A stretch of 64,000 bases of DNA, from assembly GCF_025699295.1 (NCBI RefSeq), contig NZ_JAILWB010000005.1, forward strand, positions 186,001 to 250,000, read 5' to 3'. The notes below the pieces were generated by a model, which was given only the letters and a program-made list of their open reading frames with translations, was not told the DNA's origin and ran no database searches. The position numbers and the translations under genes were made by a program. This DNA is from Hydrogenophaga sp. Lineage in GTDB: Bacteria > Pseudomonadota > Gammaproteobacteria > Burkholderiales > Burkholderiaceae_C. Numbering within the stretch: position 1 is the stretch's first letter; each line of letters starts with the position of its first letter. Shown here piece by piece: positions 54,600 to 62,789 of this stretch.

Positions 54600-55514
54600 A
54601 TGCGACTCACACAGCTCAGATCGTTCTACGCGGTGGCGCGCATGGGCAGTTTCACCAAGGCTGCCGAGCATCTGCACGTGAGCCAGCCCACCATCACCAC
54701 GCAGGTGCGCTTCCTTGAAGAGAGCTACAAGGTCGAACTGTTTCACCGCAGTGGCCGGCGCGTGCAGCTCACGCTGCTGGGCGAGCAGTTGATGCAGCTG
54801 GCACAGCAGATATTCAGTCTGGAGGCGGATGCGGTGAGCCTGCTGCGCGATGCGGGCGAGCTGCGCACCGGCCACCTTCGGGTGGCGGCCGTCGGGCCCT
54901 ACCACGTGACGCAGATGCTGGCCGACTTCAGCCTGCGGTACCCAGAGATCAAGGTCAGTGTGAGCACCGGCAATTCGCAGGACGTGCTCGACAGGCTGCT
55001 GGACTACAGGGCCGATGTGGGCGTACTCGCGCAGCTGGTAAAGGACGACCGTTTCATGTCGGTTCCCTTCAACCGCCACCCGGTGGGAATCTTCACATCC
55101 TCATCGCACCGTTTCGCGCGGCGGCGCAGCATCCGCCTGGCCGAGCTGCAGGGTGAGCGCATGATCCTGAGGGAGCAAGGATCCACCACGCGCAAGGCAC
55201 TGGAACTGGCGCTGCAGAAGGCGGGTGTGGCACCCGAGGTGGTGATGGAGATCAGCAGCCGTGAGGTGATTCGCGAGGCCGTTTCGCAGGGCATCGGCAT
55301 CGCTGCGGTGTCGTCGGTGGAATTCGTGCCAGGCCCCGGCCTGCATCTGGTGAGTGTCAGCGACGCTGACATCTTCACTTATGCGCATGTGGTGTGTCTG
55401 GCCGAACGGCGCACCATGCGCATGGTCAAGGCGTTCTTCGACACGGTGTCGCCACCCGAGACGACCCCATTGCGATCGCCACGCAAGATGGCATCAAGGC
55501 GTCAGGCGCAATGA
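54600..55514 (+). CDS. LysR family regulator of the phosphonate operon
   Basis: The 304-residue regulator begins MRLTQLRSFYAVARMGSFTK. The winged helix continues AAEHLHVSQPTITTQVRFLE and the effector domain contains TGHLRVAAVGPYHVTQMLAD and MILREQGSTTRKALELALQK. The protein is like the LysR regulators found divergent from phnWX/phnA-type phosphonate genes. It lies 226 bases from phnD and most likely induces the operon with a phosphonate ligand, although phosphate control cannot be excluded. Confidence 0.9.
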   Translation: MRLTQLRSFYAVARMGSFTKAAEHLHVSQPTITTQVRFLEESYKVELFHRSGRRVQLTLLGEQLMQLAQQIFSLEADAVSLLRDAGELRTGHLRVAAVGPYHVTQMLADFSLRYPEIKVSVSTGNSQDVLDRLLDYRADVGVLAQLVKDDRFMSVPFNRHPVGIFTSSSHRFARRRSIRLAELQGERMILREQGSTTRKALELALQKAGVAPEVVMEISSREVIREAVSQGIGIAAVSSVEFVPGPGLHLVSVSDADIFTYAHVVCLAERRTMRMVKAFFDTVSPPETTPLRSPRKMASRRQAQ

Positions 55515-55695
55515 CATCGTTGGATGCCTTGCTCCGCTGCCGCCCGACCGCAGAAGAACATCGCTCCTGCGCCGCCGTCTGCCGGGACATGCGGATTCAG
55601 TCCACGCAGCGCGGGCCGCCCTACAATCGCCGCCACGCCTGCCCCCGGCGTGGCGCCACACCGATCGAACAACCACCACCCCGACGAGCAAGCCC

Positions 55696-56031
55696 ATGTC
55701 CGCAGGCGACTGGAAGGATCTGTACCAGGCGGCCCTGACGGGCGATCTGCCGCTGGTGCGGCACCACCTCGGCGAGGGCGTGAACCCCAACTACCAGCAT
55801 CCCGAGGTCCTGTGCACGCCGCTGGTGGCGAGCCTGATCCACGGGCATGACGAGGTTGCGCGGTGCCTGCTGGACCACGGCGCCGACCCGAACCTGCTGT
55901 CGGACTTCGACGACCTCACCCCCTTGCAGGCCGCGCGCCGGCATGGCCGCGAGGCGCTCGCGCAACTGCTCGTCGAGCGGGGCGCCCGGGACGTTCGACG
56001 GCCGTTCTGGTGGCGCTGGCTTCCCATTTGA
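55696..56031 (+). CDS. ankyrin-repeat protein, 111 aa
   Basis: The protein starts MSAGDWKDLYQAALTGDLPL and contains about three ankyrin repeats: GDLPLVRHHLGEGVNPNYQH, TPLVASLIHGHDEVARCLLD followed by HGADPNLLSDFDD, and LTPLQAARRHGREALAQLLV. It ends RRPFWWRWLPI, an unusual Trp/Arg-rich tail. Ankyrin repeats bind proteins, and partner and role are unknown. In the reading frame the sequence continues upstream without stop, but the ATG at 55696 is where the repeat homology begins. Confidence 0.8.
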   Translation: MSAGDWKDLYQAALTGDLPLVRHHLGEGVNPNYQHPEVLCTPLVASLIHGHDEVARCLLDHGADPNLLSDFDDLTPLQAARRHGREALAQLLVERGARDVRRPFWWRWLPI

Positions 56032-56138
56032 AGGCGTGATTGATGAACGCCTGCGCGGGCGTGATGGCTTGCACTTGAACGCCACCTGGGCGACGATGCG
56101 GCGCTGAGTGGCGCTCGTTGCGCCCAAGGAGCTGCAGC

Positions 56139-56951
56139 GTGAACGTGTCCTCCACCTTTTTTGCCACGGATGGCGACGGATACGAACTCAACATGGGTCG
56201 CTGGAGCAAGCTGCTGGCGCATCCCTTCCTGGATTTTGTCGGCGGCACGGCCCATGAACGCGTCCTCGATGTCGGCTGCGGCACGGGGCACCTGGCGGCG
56301 GCGGTCGCGGCACGCACAGAGCCGCTTGCCGTGTGTGGCATCGACCTCTCGCCTGCCTACATCGCCCACGCACAGGCCCACACATCCGACCCCCGGCTGG
56401 AATTTCAGGTCGCAGACGCGTGCGCACTGCCCTACCCCGACAACAGCTTCGACCGTGTGCTGTCACTGCTGGTGCTGCACTTCGTCCCGCGGGCGCTCGA
56501 TGCCATCGCCGAAATGAAACGGGTGGCGAAGCCGGGTGCGGTGGTCGCCGCAGCCGTGTGGGACGCGCGCGGCGGCTTCGTCGCCAACCGCCTGTTCTTC
56601 GACACCGCGGCAGCCCTGGACCCGAAGGCCTCTGAACGGCGCGCGAAGAACTATTCCCGGCCCATGACACGCCCGGGCGAACTGGCGGCAGCGTGGCGCA
56701 GCGCCGGCTTCGCGGAGGTGACTGAAGCGCAGATCGGCATCCGGATGGACTATCCATCGTTCGCCGACTACTGGGCGCCTTACCTCGGCAAGGACGGCCC
56801 GGGCGCCGAGTACGTGGGCACGCTGACGGCAGCCGAACGCCTGCGCCTTGAGGCGGCGGTGAGGGCGGCGTACCTGGACGGCGAGGCCGATGGACCCCGC
56901 TCCTACGCGGCGCTGGCCTGGGCCGTCAAAGGCACCAAGCCGGTTTCCTAG
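56139..56951 (+). CDS. class I SAM-dependent methyltransferase
   Basis: The 270-residue protein has motif I VLDVGCGTGHLAAAV (~44-58), the acidic loop CGIDLSPAYIAHAQ, motif II/III around DNSFDRVLSLLVLHFVPRAL and MKRVAKPGAVVAAAVW, typical of Methyltransf_11/UbiE-like small-molecule methyltransferases. I chose the GTG at 56139 because AAGGAG lies 7 bases before it. A TTG at 56118 is in frame but has no such site. Substrate unknown and no operon partner is evident. Confidence 0.87.
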   Translation: MNVSSTFFATDGDGYELNMGRWSKLLAHPFLDFVGGTAHERVLDVGCGTGHLAAAVAARTEPLAVCGIDLSPAYIAHAQAHTSDPRLEFQVADACALPYPDNSFDRVLSLLVLHFVPRALDAIAEMKRVAKPGAVVAAAVWDARGGFVANRLFFDTAAALDPKASERRAKNYSRPMTRPGELAAAWRSAGFAEVTEAQIGIRMDYPSFADYWAPYLGKDGPGAEYVGTLTAAERLRLEAAVRAAYLDGEADGPRSYAALAWAVKGTKPVS

Positions 56952-56977
56952 CCGCCCGGAATATCTGCTTCAGCAGG

Positions 56978-57742
56978 TCAGAGCTTCGAAAAATCCGGCT
57001 TCCGGCGTTCCATGAAGGCGCCGAAGGCCTCCTTCGCCGCCGGCTCGCCGAGCATGCGGCCGAAGCTCGCACCCTCCTCGGCCATCACGGCCAGCACCTG
57101 CTGCGTCTGGTTCTTCTTCATGAGGCGCTTGGTCTCGACCAGTGCGCTCATTGGCTTGGCGGCAAGCTTGCGCGCGACCGTCTGCGCGTAGCCCGCGGCC
57201 TCCATCGGCGGCAGCACGCGGTTGACCAGGCCGACTTCGAGCGCGGCCTCGGCCATGAAGGGTTCGCCCAGCAACAGTGCCTCGGCGGCGCGGTGGTGGC
57301 CCAGCATCTGTGGCACCAGCAGGCTGGACGCGGCCTCGGGGCACAGGCCGAGGTTGACGAAGGGCATGGAGAAGGCGGCGTTGTCACCCGCGTAGACCAG
57401 GTCGCAGTGGAACAACATCGTGGTGCCCACACCCACCGCCGGGCCGCACACGGCGGCGATCAGCGGCTTGGGGAATTGCGCGATGCCGCGCAGGAAACGA
57501 AACACCGGCGAGTCGGCGCCGGCGGGCGGGTTGTTCAGGAAGTCGGCGATGTCGTTGCCGGCGCTGAAGATGGTTTCGTTGCCCTGGATGACGACGCAGC
57601 GCACGGCGGCATCGTCCTGCGCGGCCTGCAGGCCGTCGGCCAGCGCGCCATACATGGCGGCGGTGATGGAGTTCTTCTTGTCCGGGCGGTTGAACGTGAG
57701 GGTGCAGACGCCGGCTTCGGTGTGGACGAGGATGTCGCTCAT
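56978..57742 (-). CDS. enoyl-CoA hydratase/isomerase family protein
   Basis: The 254-residue crotonase reads MSDILVHTEAGVCTLTFNRP, with oxyanion segment GNETIFSAGNDIADFLNN and CGPAVGVGTTMLFHCDLVYA, then FSMPFVNLGLCPEAASSLLV. The second active-site Glu is in PEAASS, as in PaaG/Eci-type isomerases, so isomerisation of enoyl-CoA double bonds is at least as likely as hydration. It is convergent with the methyltransferase gene and divergent from the patatin gene. Confidence 0.87.
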   Translation of the reverse strand: MSDILVHTEAGVCTLTFNRPDKKNSITAAMYGALADGLQAAQDDAAVRCVVIQGNETIFSAGNDIADFLNNPPAGADSPVFRFLRGIAQFPKPLIAAVCGPAVGVGTTMLFHCDLVYAGDNAAFSMPFVNLGLCPEAASSLLVPQMLGHHRAAEALLLGEPFMAEAALEVGLVNRVLPPMEAAGYAQTVARKLAAKPMSALVETKRLMKKNQTQQVLAVMAEEGASFGRMLGEPAAKEAFGAFMERRKPDFSKL

Positions 57743-57790
57743 GGGGGTGTCTCGGGTGGTGCGGAAAAGGAAGCCGCAAATTACCACGAA

Positions 57791-57819
57791 CGGGCGTGCT
57801 TTTCTGGGTGGCACGCCCG
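57791..57819. promoter_or_regulatory. 9-bp inverted repeat CGGGCGTGC/GCACGCCCG between divergent genes
   Basis: Arms at 57791-57799 and 57811-57819 flank an 11-base loop. The site lies between the starts of the enoyl-CoA hydratase and patatin genes, so it is unlikely to be a terminator and could be an operator or part of the 5' leader. Confidence 0.35.
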
Positions 57820-57890
57820 GTGGCTGACGGGTGCGTGACAGCGTGTTTCAGCGCATGCCTGCACGCGCACCCACCCCTACACTTGCCGCC

Positions 57891-60173
57891 ATGCTGTTCC
57901 GACCCTTTTCCTTGTTCGTCACGGGCCTGGCCGCGCTGCTGGTGTGCACATCGGTCCGGGCCCAGCCCCAGAACCCGCCGCCGGCAGCGAGCACGGCCCT
58001 GCCCGCTGAGCGGCCCCGCGTGGGCCTGGTGCTCTCGGGTGGTGGCGCGCGCGGCTTCGCGCACGTGGGCGTGCTCAAGGCGCTGGAGGCGGCGAAGGTG
58101 CCGGTGGACCTGATCGTGGGCACGTCCATGGGCGCGATCATTGGCGGGCTGTACGCCAGCGGCATGACGGCGGACGACCTGGAGCGCGAGATCCTGGCGG
58201 TGGACTGGGGCGGCCTGTTCGACCGCCGCGAGCCGCGCCAGATGCTCTCGCAGCGCCGCAAGGAAGAGGACTTCGAACTCTCGCCGGTGCTGATGCTGGG
58301 TTTCCGCAAGGGCGAATTCGTGCTGCCCACGGGCGCGGTGTCCACCCGCTCGCTGGAGATGCTGCTGCGGCGCTACACCCTGTCCACGCGCCACCTGGCC
58401 ACCTTCGACGGCCTGCCCACGCCGTTTCGCGCCGTCGCCACCGACATGGAAACCGGCCAGGCGGTGGTGCTCGACCACGGCGACCTGGCGGCCGCGCTGC
58501 GCGCGAGCATGTCGGTGCCGGCGGTGTTCTCACCGCTGGAGGTGGACGGGCGCGTGCTGGGCGACGGCGGGCTGGTGAACAACCTGCCGGTGGACGTGGC
58601 GCGCCGCATGGGCGCGGACGTGGTGATCGCCGTCAACATCGGCACGCCGCTGGCGGGGCGCGAGACGCTGGGCAGCGTGGTGGGCATCACCACGCAGATG
58701 GTCAACATCCTGACCGAGCAGAACGTGCAGGCCAGCATCGCCACGCTGACGCGGGACGACCTGCTGCTCGCGCCGCCGCTGGGCCAGCTCACCTCGGCCG
58801 ATTTCGGCCGGGCCCCCGAGCTGGTGAAGCTCGGCCACGACTACGCAAAGACGGTGGGCGAAGCACTGGCGCGCTTCGCGGTGGACGCGCCGCGCTACCA
58901 GCGCTGGGTGGCCGCGCGCGAGGCCCAGGCGCTGGCCAATGCCGGGCGCATCGGCACGGTGGCGACGGTGACCTTCGAAGGCGTGAACGAACAACGCGCC
59001 GATCGCCTGGCGACCACGCTGTCCACCACACCCGGCCAGCGGCTGGACGTACCCAGGCTGGAGGACGACCTGCAGCGGCTCGCGGCCCTGGGCGACTTCG
59101 AGCGCGTGGACTACAGCCTGGTGCGGCGCGACGACGGCGCCGAGGACCTCACCGTGCACCTGCGCGAGAACACCTGGGGTCCGAACTACCTGCGCGTGGG
59201 GCTGGACCTGCGCACCGACTTCCAGGGCCAGGGCGCGTTCAACCTGCGCATCAGCCACAACCGGCACTGGCTCAACGACAGCGGCGCCGAGTGGCGCAAC
59301 CGCGTGCAACTGGGCGAGACGGTGGGCCTCTACTCCGAGATCTACCAGCCACTGACCTTGCGCAGCGACCGCTTCGCTGCGGCCTACGTGGACGCCAGCC
59401 TGCGCAAGGTGGAGCTGTTCGGCACCGAAGGCGAGGCTCTGGCGCTGGTGCAGCGGCAGAGCCTGCGCGTGGGCGCGGACATCGGCTGGCCCATGGGCCT
59501 GCTCGGCAATGTGGGCGACATGCGCGTGGGCCTGGTGGCCGCGCAGCGGCGCGTGAGGCCGGAGCTGCTCGCGGCCAGCATCCCGGCCAGCGCCACCACC
59601 TCGCTGAAGTGGCGCGAGGTGGGCTTGCGCGGCGCGGTGATCGCCGACCAGCTGGACTATGCGAACTTTCCCTCCCACGGCTACCGCGCGCAGGGCGAGG
59701 TGGTGTTCGGCCGGCGCAGTTTTGACGGCGCACCGAGCAGCAGCTTCTCCAGCTTCGAGGGCACGGCGACCGCCGTGAAGTCATGGGGCCCGCACACCTT
59801 CAACATCGGCGCGCGCCTGGCAAAGACGAGCCAGATTCCCCTGGGCGCGATCGACGAGTATTCGCTCGGCGGTTTCCAGCAGCTCTCGGGCTACCGCGTG
59901 GGCCAGGTGGCGGGCAACTACCTGGTGTTCGGGCGCATGACCTACTACCGCCGACTGCCCTGGAGCCCGGGCGTGGCGCGCGCGATGTTCGTGGGCGGCT
60001 CGCTGGAAGCAGGCAATGCATGGACCGAGCGCCGCGACATCTCGCTGGGCGACTTGCGCGCTGGCTCCAGCCTGTTCGTGGGCGCGGACACCGGCATCGG
60101 GCCGCTGTACCTGAGCATCGTGAGCGCGCCGCGTGGCTACACCGGGCTCTACCTGTTCCTGGGCAGGCCCTGA
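57891..60173 (+). CDS. patatin-like phospholipase with POTRA and outer-membrane beta-barrel domain
   Basis: The 760-residue protein has a signal peptide (MLFRPFSLFVTGLAALLVCT, cleavage near VRAQ), a patatin domain with oxyanion motif SGGGARGFAHVG, nucleophile elbow GTSMG and catalytic Asp in DGGLVNN (residues ~45-300), a POTRA-like domain (TVATVTFEGVNEQRADRLAT, ~365-435), and a C-terminal barrel of ~300 residues that ends YTGLYLFLGRP. Family knowledge: this is the layout of PlpD-type (type Vd) autotransporters that export a lipase to the surface. The start at 57891 is chosen because the signal peptide begins there. Confidence 0.92.
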   Translation: MLFRPFSLFVTGLAALLVCTSVRAQPQNPPPAASTALPAERPRVGLVLSGGGARGFAHVGVLKALEAAKVPVDLIVGTSMGAIIGGLYASGMTADDLEREILAVDWGGLFDRREPRQMLSQRRKEEDFELSPVLMLGFRKGEFVLPTGAVSTRSLEMLLRRYTLSTRHLATFDGLPTPFRAVATDMETGQAVVLDHGDLAAALRASMSVPAVFSPLEVDGRVLGDGGLVNNLPVDVARRMGADVVIAVNIGTPLAGRETLGSVVGITTQMVNILTEQNVQASIATLTRDDLLLAPPLGQLTSADFGRAPELVKLGHDYAKTVGEALARFAVDAPRYQRWVAAREAQALANAGRIGTVATVTFEGVNEQRADRLATTLSTTPGQRLDVPRLEDDLQRLAALGDFERVDYSLVRRDDGAEDLTVHLRENTWGPNYLRVGLDLRTDFQGQGAFNLRISHNRHWLNDSGAEWRNRVQLGETVGLYSEIYQPLTLRSDRFAAAYVDASLRKVELFGTEGEALALVQRQSLRVGADIGWPMGLLGNVGDMRVGLVAAQRRVRPELLAASIPASATTSLKWREVGLRGAVIADQLDYANFPSHGYRAQGEVVFGRRSFDGAPSSSFSSFEGTATAVKSWGPHTFNIGARLAKTSQIPLGAIDEYSLGGFQQLSGYRVGQVAGNYLVFGRMTYYRRLPWSPGVARAMFVGGSLEAGNAWTERRDISLGDLRAGSSLFVGADTGIGPLYLSIVSAPRGYTGLYLFLGRP

Positions 60174-60191
60174 CGCCGCCCAGGCACGGCG

Positions 60192-61013
60192 TCACTCCTT
60201 GTAATAGACGACCTGGTGGGTGGTGGCCAGCAGCGCGCCGGCCTCATTCCAGACCTGCGCGGTCTGGTCGAAGAAGCCGTTGCGAAACCCCTGAGCCTGA
60301 GCCTGACCGAGCAGCCAGCCGGTGCCGGTGCCGGTGCCCGCCAGCTGCACCGAGCCGGCGTGAAAGTACACCGTCATCGACACCGTGCCCGCAGGCACGC
60401 GCGTGGCGCGGCGCAGCCAGACGCGCGGGAAGAACACGTCGGCCATCGCTGTCAGGTTGCAGAAGTCGAGCATGCGCGCGGGTTCGTCGCGCACCCACAG
60501 GGTGCTGCGGCTGGCGTCGCCGCTGCCGTCCCACGCAGTGGGTATTGCACCTTCCGCGATGCGGATGTCGTAGCGCCTGACCCATTCCACCAGCGCCGCC
60601 ATGTTGGGCCGGCCCACCGCCTCGGGCGAGAGCACGGCGGGCATGGGCGCATCGTCGGTGCCCCAGGTCTCGCGCCGCGCGGCGGTGACGGCGGTAGCGG
60701 TGAGCACGGTGGATTCGGTGCCATCGGGGCCGGGCTGGGTGATCTCCATCAGCCAGTGCTGCGTGGAACGGTTGGTGCGCACCGGCCGCGCGTGGACGGT
60801 GAAGGCACCGTCGGCCAGCGCGGCGGCGAAGTTCACCGTGAGCGCCACCGGCTCGCCCAGCAGCGCCGGGTGCTGCAACACGGCCTTGAGCACGGTGGCA
60901 GCCGTAACGCCGCCGAACGGACCGACCATGTTGCCGTAGGCGGGTGAGGTCGCGCCGCTGTAGGTCCCTTCACCCCGCGCAGAGAGGGCAATGGCCTGGT
61001 CGAACACGTGCAT
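60192..61013 (-). CDS. acyl-CoA thioesterase family protein (double hotdog)
   Basis: The 273-residue protein starts MHVFDQAIALSARGEGTYSG and has two hotdog halves: NMVGPFGGVTAATVLKAVLQ (residues ~29-48) with RPVRTNRSTQHWLMEITQ, and a C-terminal half with AGTVSMTVYFHAGSVQL and WNEAGALLATTHQVVYYKE. This matches the TesB-like thioesterase family. It starts 5 bases after the thiolase stop, so it is part of the beta-oxidation set and may release free acids from CoA esters. Confidence 0.87.
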   Translation of the reverse strand: MHVFDQAIALSARGEGTYSGATSPAYGNMVGPFGGVTAATVLKAVLQHPALLGEPVALTVNFAAALADGAFTVHARPVRTNRSTQHWLMEITQPGPDGTESTVLTATAVTAARRETWGTDDAPMPAVLSPEAVGRPNMAALVEWVRRYDIRIAEGAIPTAWDGSGDASRSTLWVRDEPARMLDFCNLTAMADVFFPRVWLRRATRVPAGTVSMTVYFHAGSVQLAGTGTGTGWLLGQAQAQGFRNGFFDQTAQVWNEAGALLATTHQVVYYKE

Positions 61014-61018
61014 GGCGG

Positions 61019-62227
61019 TCAGACTCGCTCGAAGATGCCCGCGGCCCCCTGGCCCATGCCCACGCACATGGTGACCATGCCGTACTTCCTGTTGTGGCGC
61101 TTGAGCGCGTGCACCACGGTGGCCGCGCGGATGGCGCCGGTGGCGCCCAGCGGGTGGCCGAGTGCAATGGCGCCGCCCATGGGGTTGACCTTGGCCGGGT
61201 CCAGACCCAGGGTGTTGATGACGGCGAGCGACTGCGCGGCGAAGGCCTCGTTGAGTTCGAACCAGTCGATCTGGTCCTGCGTCAGGCCGGCCGCCTTCAG
61301 CGCGGCGGGAATCGCCTCGATCGGGCCGATGCCCATGAGGTGCGGCGGCACGCCGCGCGAAGCGTAGCTGACGAAACGCGCCAGCGGCGTGAGGTTGTAG
61401 CGCTTCAATGCGGCTTCACTCACCAGAATGAGCGCGCCCGCGCCGTCGCTGGTCTGCGAGCTGTTGCCCGCCGTGACCGAGCCGCGCGCGGCGAACACGG
61501 TGCGCAGTTTCGCCAGGCCTTCGATGGAGGTGTCGGGCCGCGCGCCCTCGTCCAGGCTCACGGTGCGGGTGGTGGTGCTGACCTCGGCGCTCTCCAGATC
61601 CACGCTGCGCTCGGTGACCTCCACCGGCGTGATCTCGTCGCTGAACTCGCCGTTCTTCATGGCCAGCACGGCGCGCTGGTGCGACTGCAGCGCGAACGCG
61701 TCCTGCGCCTCGCGCGAGACCTTCCACTTCTGCGCCACCTTCTCGGCCGTCAGGCCCATGCCGTAGGCGATGCCGTAGCTCTCCACGTCGTCGGTGTTGC
61801 TGAAGATGCTGGGCGACAGGCTGGGCGTGTTGCCCATCATCGGCACCATGCTCATGCTCTCGGTGCCGGCGGCGATCATCACGTCCGCCTCGCCCACGCG
61901 GATGCGGTCGGCCGCCATCTGCACCGCCGAGAGACCCGAGGCGCAGAAGCGGTTGACCGTGATGCCACCCACGCTGTTGGGCAGGCCGGCCAGGATGGCA
62001 CCGATGCGCGCCACGTTCAGGCCCTGCTGCGCTTCGGGAATCGCGCAGCCGCAGATCACGTCTTCGACAGCCTTCGGGTCCAGGTCAGGCACTTGCGCCA
62101 TGGCGGCGCGCAGGGCGTGCGCCAGCAGGTCGTCCGGGCGCAGGTGCTTGAACGAGCCCTTGTGCGAACGGCCGATGGGGGTGCGGGTGGCGGCGACGAT
62201 GTAGGCGTCTTGGATTTGTTTGCTCAT
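61019..62227 (-). CDS. fadA: acetyl-CoA acyltransferase (FadA-type thiolase)
   Basis: The 402-residue thiolase starts MSKQIQDAYIVAATRTPIGR. Catalytic Cys lies in TVNRFCASGLSAVQM, Glu/Asn region in [14 protein letters not shown], His in GGAIALGHPLGATGA and the second Cys in VTMCVGMGQG. The MMGNTPSLSPS and YGMGLTAEKVA segments match thiolases paired with the FadB-like protein encoded upstream. Its start overlaps the stop of the inserted DUF559 gene by four bases (ATGA). It cleaves 3-oxoacyl-CoA in fatty-acid beta-oxidation. Confidence 0.92.
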   Translation of the reverse strand: MSKQIQDAYIVAATRTPIGRSHKGSFKHLRPDDLLAHALRAAMAQVPDLDPKAVEDVICGCAIPEAQQGLNVARIGAILAGLPNSVGGITVNRFCASGLSAVQMAADRIRVGEADVMIAAGTESMSMVPMMGNTPSLSPSIFSNTDDVESYGIAYGMGLTAEKVAQKWKVSREAQDAFALQSHQRAVLAMKNGEFSDEITPVEVTERSVDLESAEVSTTTRTVSLDEGARPDTSIEGLAKLRTVFAARGSVTAGNSSQTSDGAGALILVSEAALKRYNLTPLARFVSYASRGVPPHLMGIGPIEAIPAALKAAGLTQDQIDWFELNEAFAAQSLAVINTLGLDPAKVNPMGGAIALGHPLGATGAIRAATVVHALKRHNRKYGMVTMCVGMGQGAAGIFERV

Positions 62228-62646
62228 GGGTTCGCTCCTTCAGCGGTGTCTTGCTCCTTCCCCCTCTGGGGGAAGGCAGGGATGGGGGCAGCGCCCGCCA
62301 ACATGTTGAGTTGATGAAGAATGGCGCTCAGCACGCCATCAAGGTTCTGGAACGGTGCGTTGGACGGGAAGCGCAGCACGACAAAGCCCCGCGCCTTGAA
62401 AAATGCATCCCGGACCAGGTCGTACGTTTGTTGATCCGCATGCTGCGAGCCATCAAGCTCGACGATGAGCTGCGGTTCGAGGCAAGCGAAGTCGGCGATG
62501 TAGTGGCCCAGTGGGTGTTGGCGGCGGAACTTGAAGCCCAGTTGCTCGCCCCGAAGCCCCGACCACAGCTTGCGCTCGGAGTCGGTCATGGCCCCGCGCA
62601 GGGCGCGGGCGTTGACTTGGGCATTGGGGGTGGCCTGGTTCTGCAT
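62224..62646 (-). CDS. DUF559 (Vsr/PD-(D/E)XK-like) endonuclease-domain protein in repeat-bounded insert
   Basis: From ATG 62646 (MQNQATPNAQVNARALRGAM) the ~140-residue protein has the DUF559 pattern: SERKLWSGLRGEQLGFKFRR, HPLGHYIADFACLEPQLIVE, ELDGSQH and ARGFVVLRFPSNAPFQNLDG. Family knowledge: DUF559 resembles very-short-patch repair and restriction-endonuclease-like folds (E..D..ELD pattern). Function is unproven. The C-terminus (PIPAFPQRGKEQ) is encoded by a repeat copy, and its stop overlaps the fadA ATG. A second repeat copy lies just upstream of the start. It splits the fadB-fadA pair, so it is probably a later insertion. Confidence 0.85.
   Translation of the reverse strand: MQNQATPNAQVNARALRGAMTDSERKLWSGLRGEQLGFKFRRQHPLGHYIADFACLEPQLIVELDGSQHADQQTYDLVRDAFFKARGFVVLRFPSNAPFQNLDGVLSAILHQLNMLAGAAPIPAFPQRGKEQDTAEGANP
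62251..62290. repeat. DUF559-flanking repeat, copy A
   Basis: The element starts TTGCTCCTTCCCCCTCTGGG and ends GATGGGGGCA. It contains a CTTCCCCC/GGGGGAAG hairpin. Apart from one base it is the exact reverse complement of copy B for about 39 bases. It lies inside the 3' coding end of the DUF559 gene. Confidence 0.85.
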
Positions 62647-62666
62647 GGTTGTTTGGCTGTGGGGAG

Positions 62667-62707
62667 AGCCCCCATCCCTACCTTCCCCCAGAGGGGGAAG
62701 GAGCAAG
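62667..62707. repeat. DUF559-flanking repeat, copy B (inverted)
   Basis: The element begins GAGCCCCCATCCCTACCTTC and ends GGGGGAAGGAGCAA, inverted relative to copy A with one mismatch. It lies 21 bases upstream of the chosen DUF559 ATG. Confidence 0.85.
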
Positions 62708-62730
62708 ATATCTCGCTGGAGCACGTGTCT

Positions 62731-62769
62731 GACCCCTTCCCCCTCTGGGGGAAGTCTGGGATGGGGGCA
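62731..62769. repeat. DUF559-flanking repeat, copy C (diverged, orientation of A)
   Basis: The element begins GACCCCTTCCCCCTCTGGGG and ends TGGGATGGGGGC. It is oriented like copy A but differs in the TCTGGG part and lacks the TTGCTC start. It lies 24 bases past copy B, between the DUF559 gene and the FadB-like gene stop. Confidence 0.8.
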
Positions 62770-62789
62770 CGCACACCAGAAACATCACC

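Noticed and set aside
57791..57819. A rho-independent terminator.
   Set aside because: The hairpin lies between divergent start codons and has no T-run.
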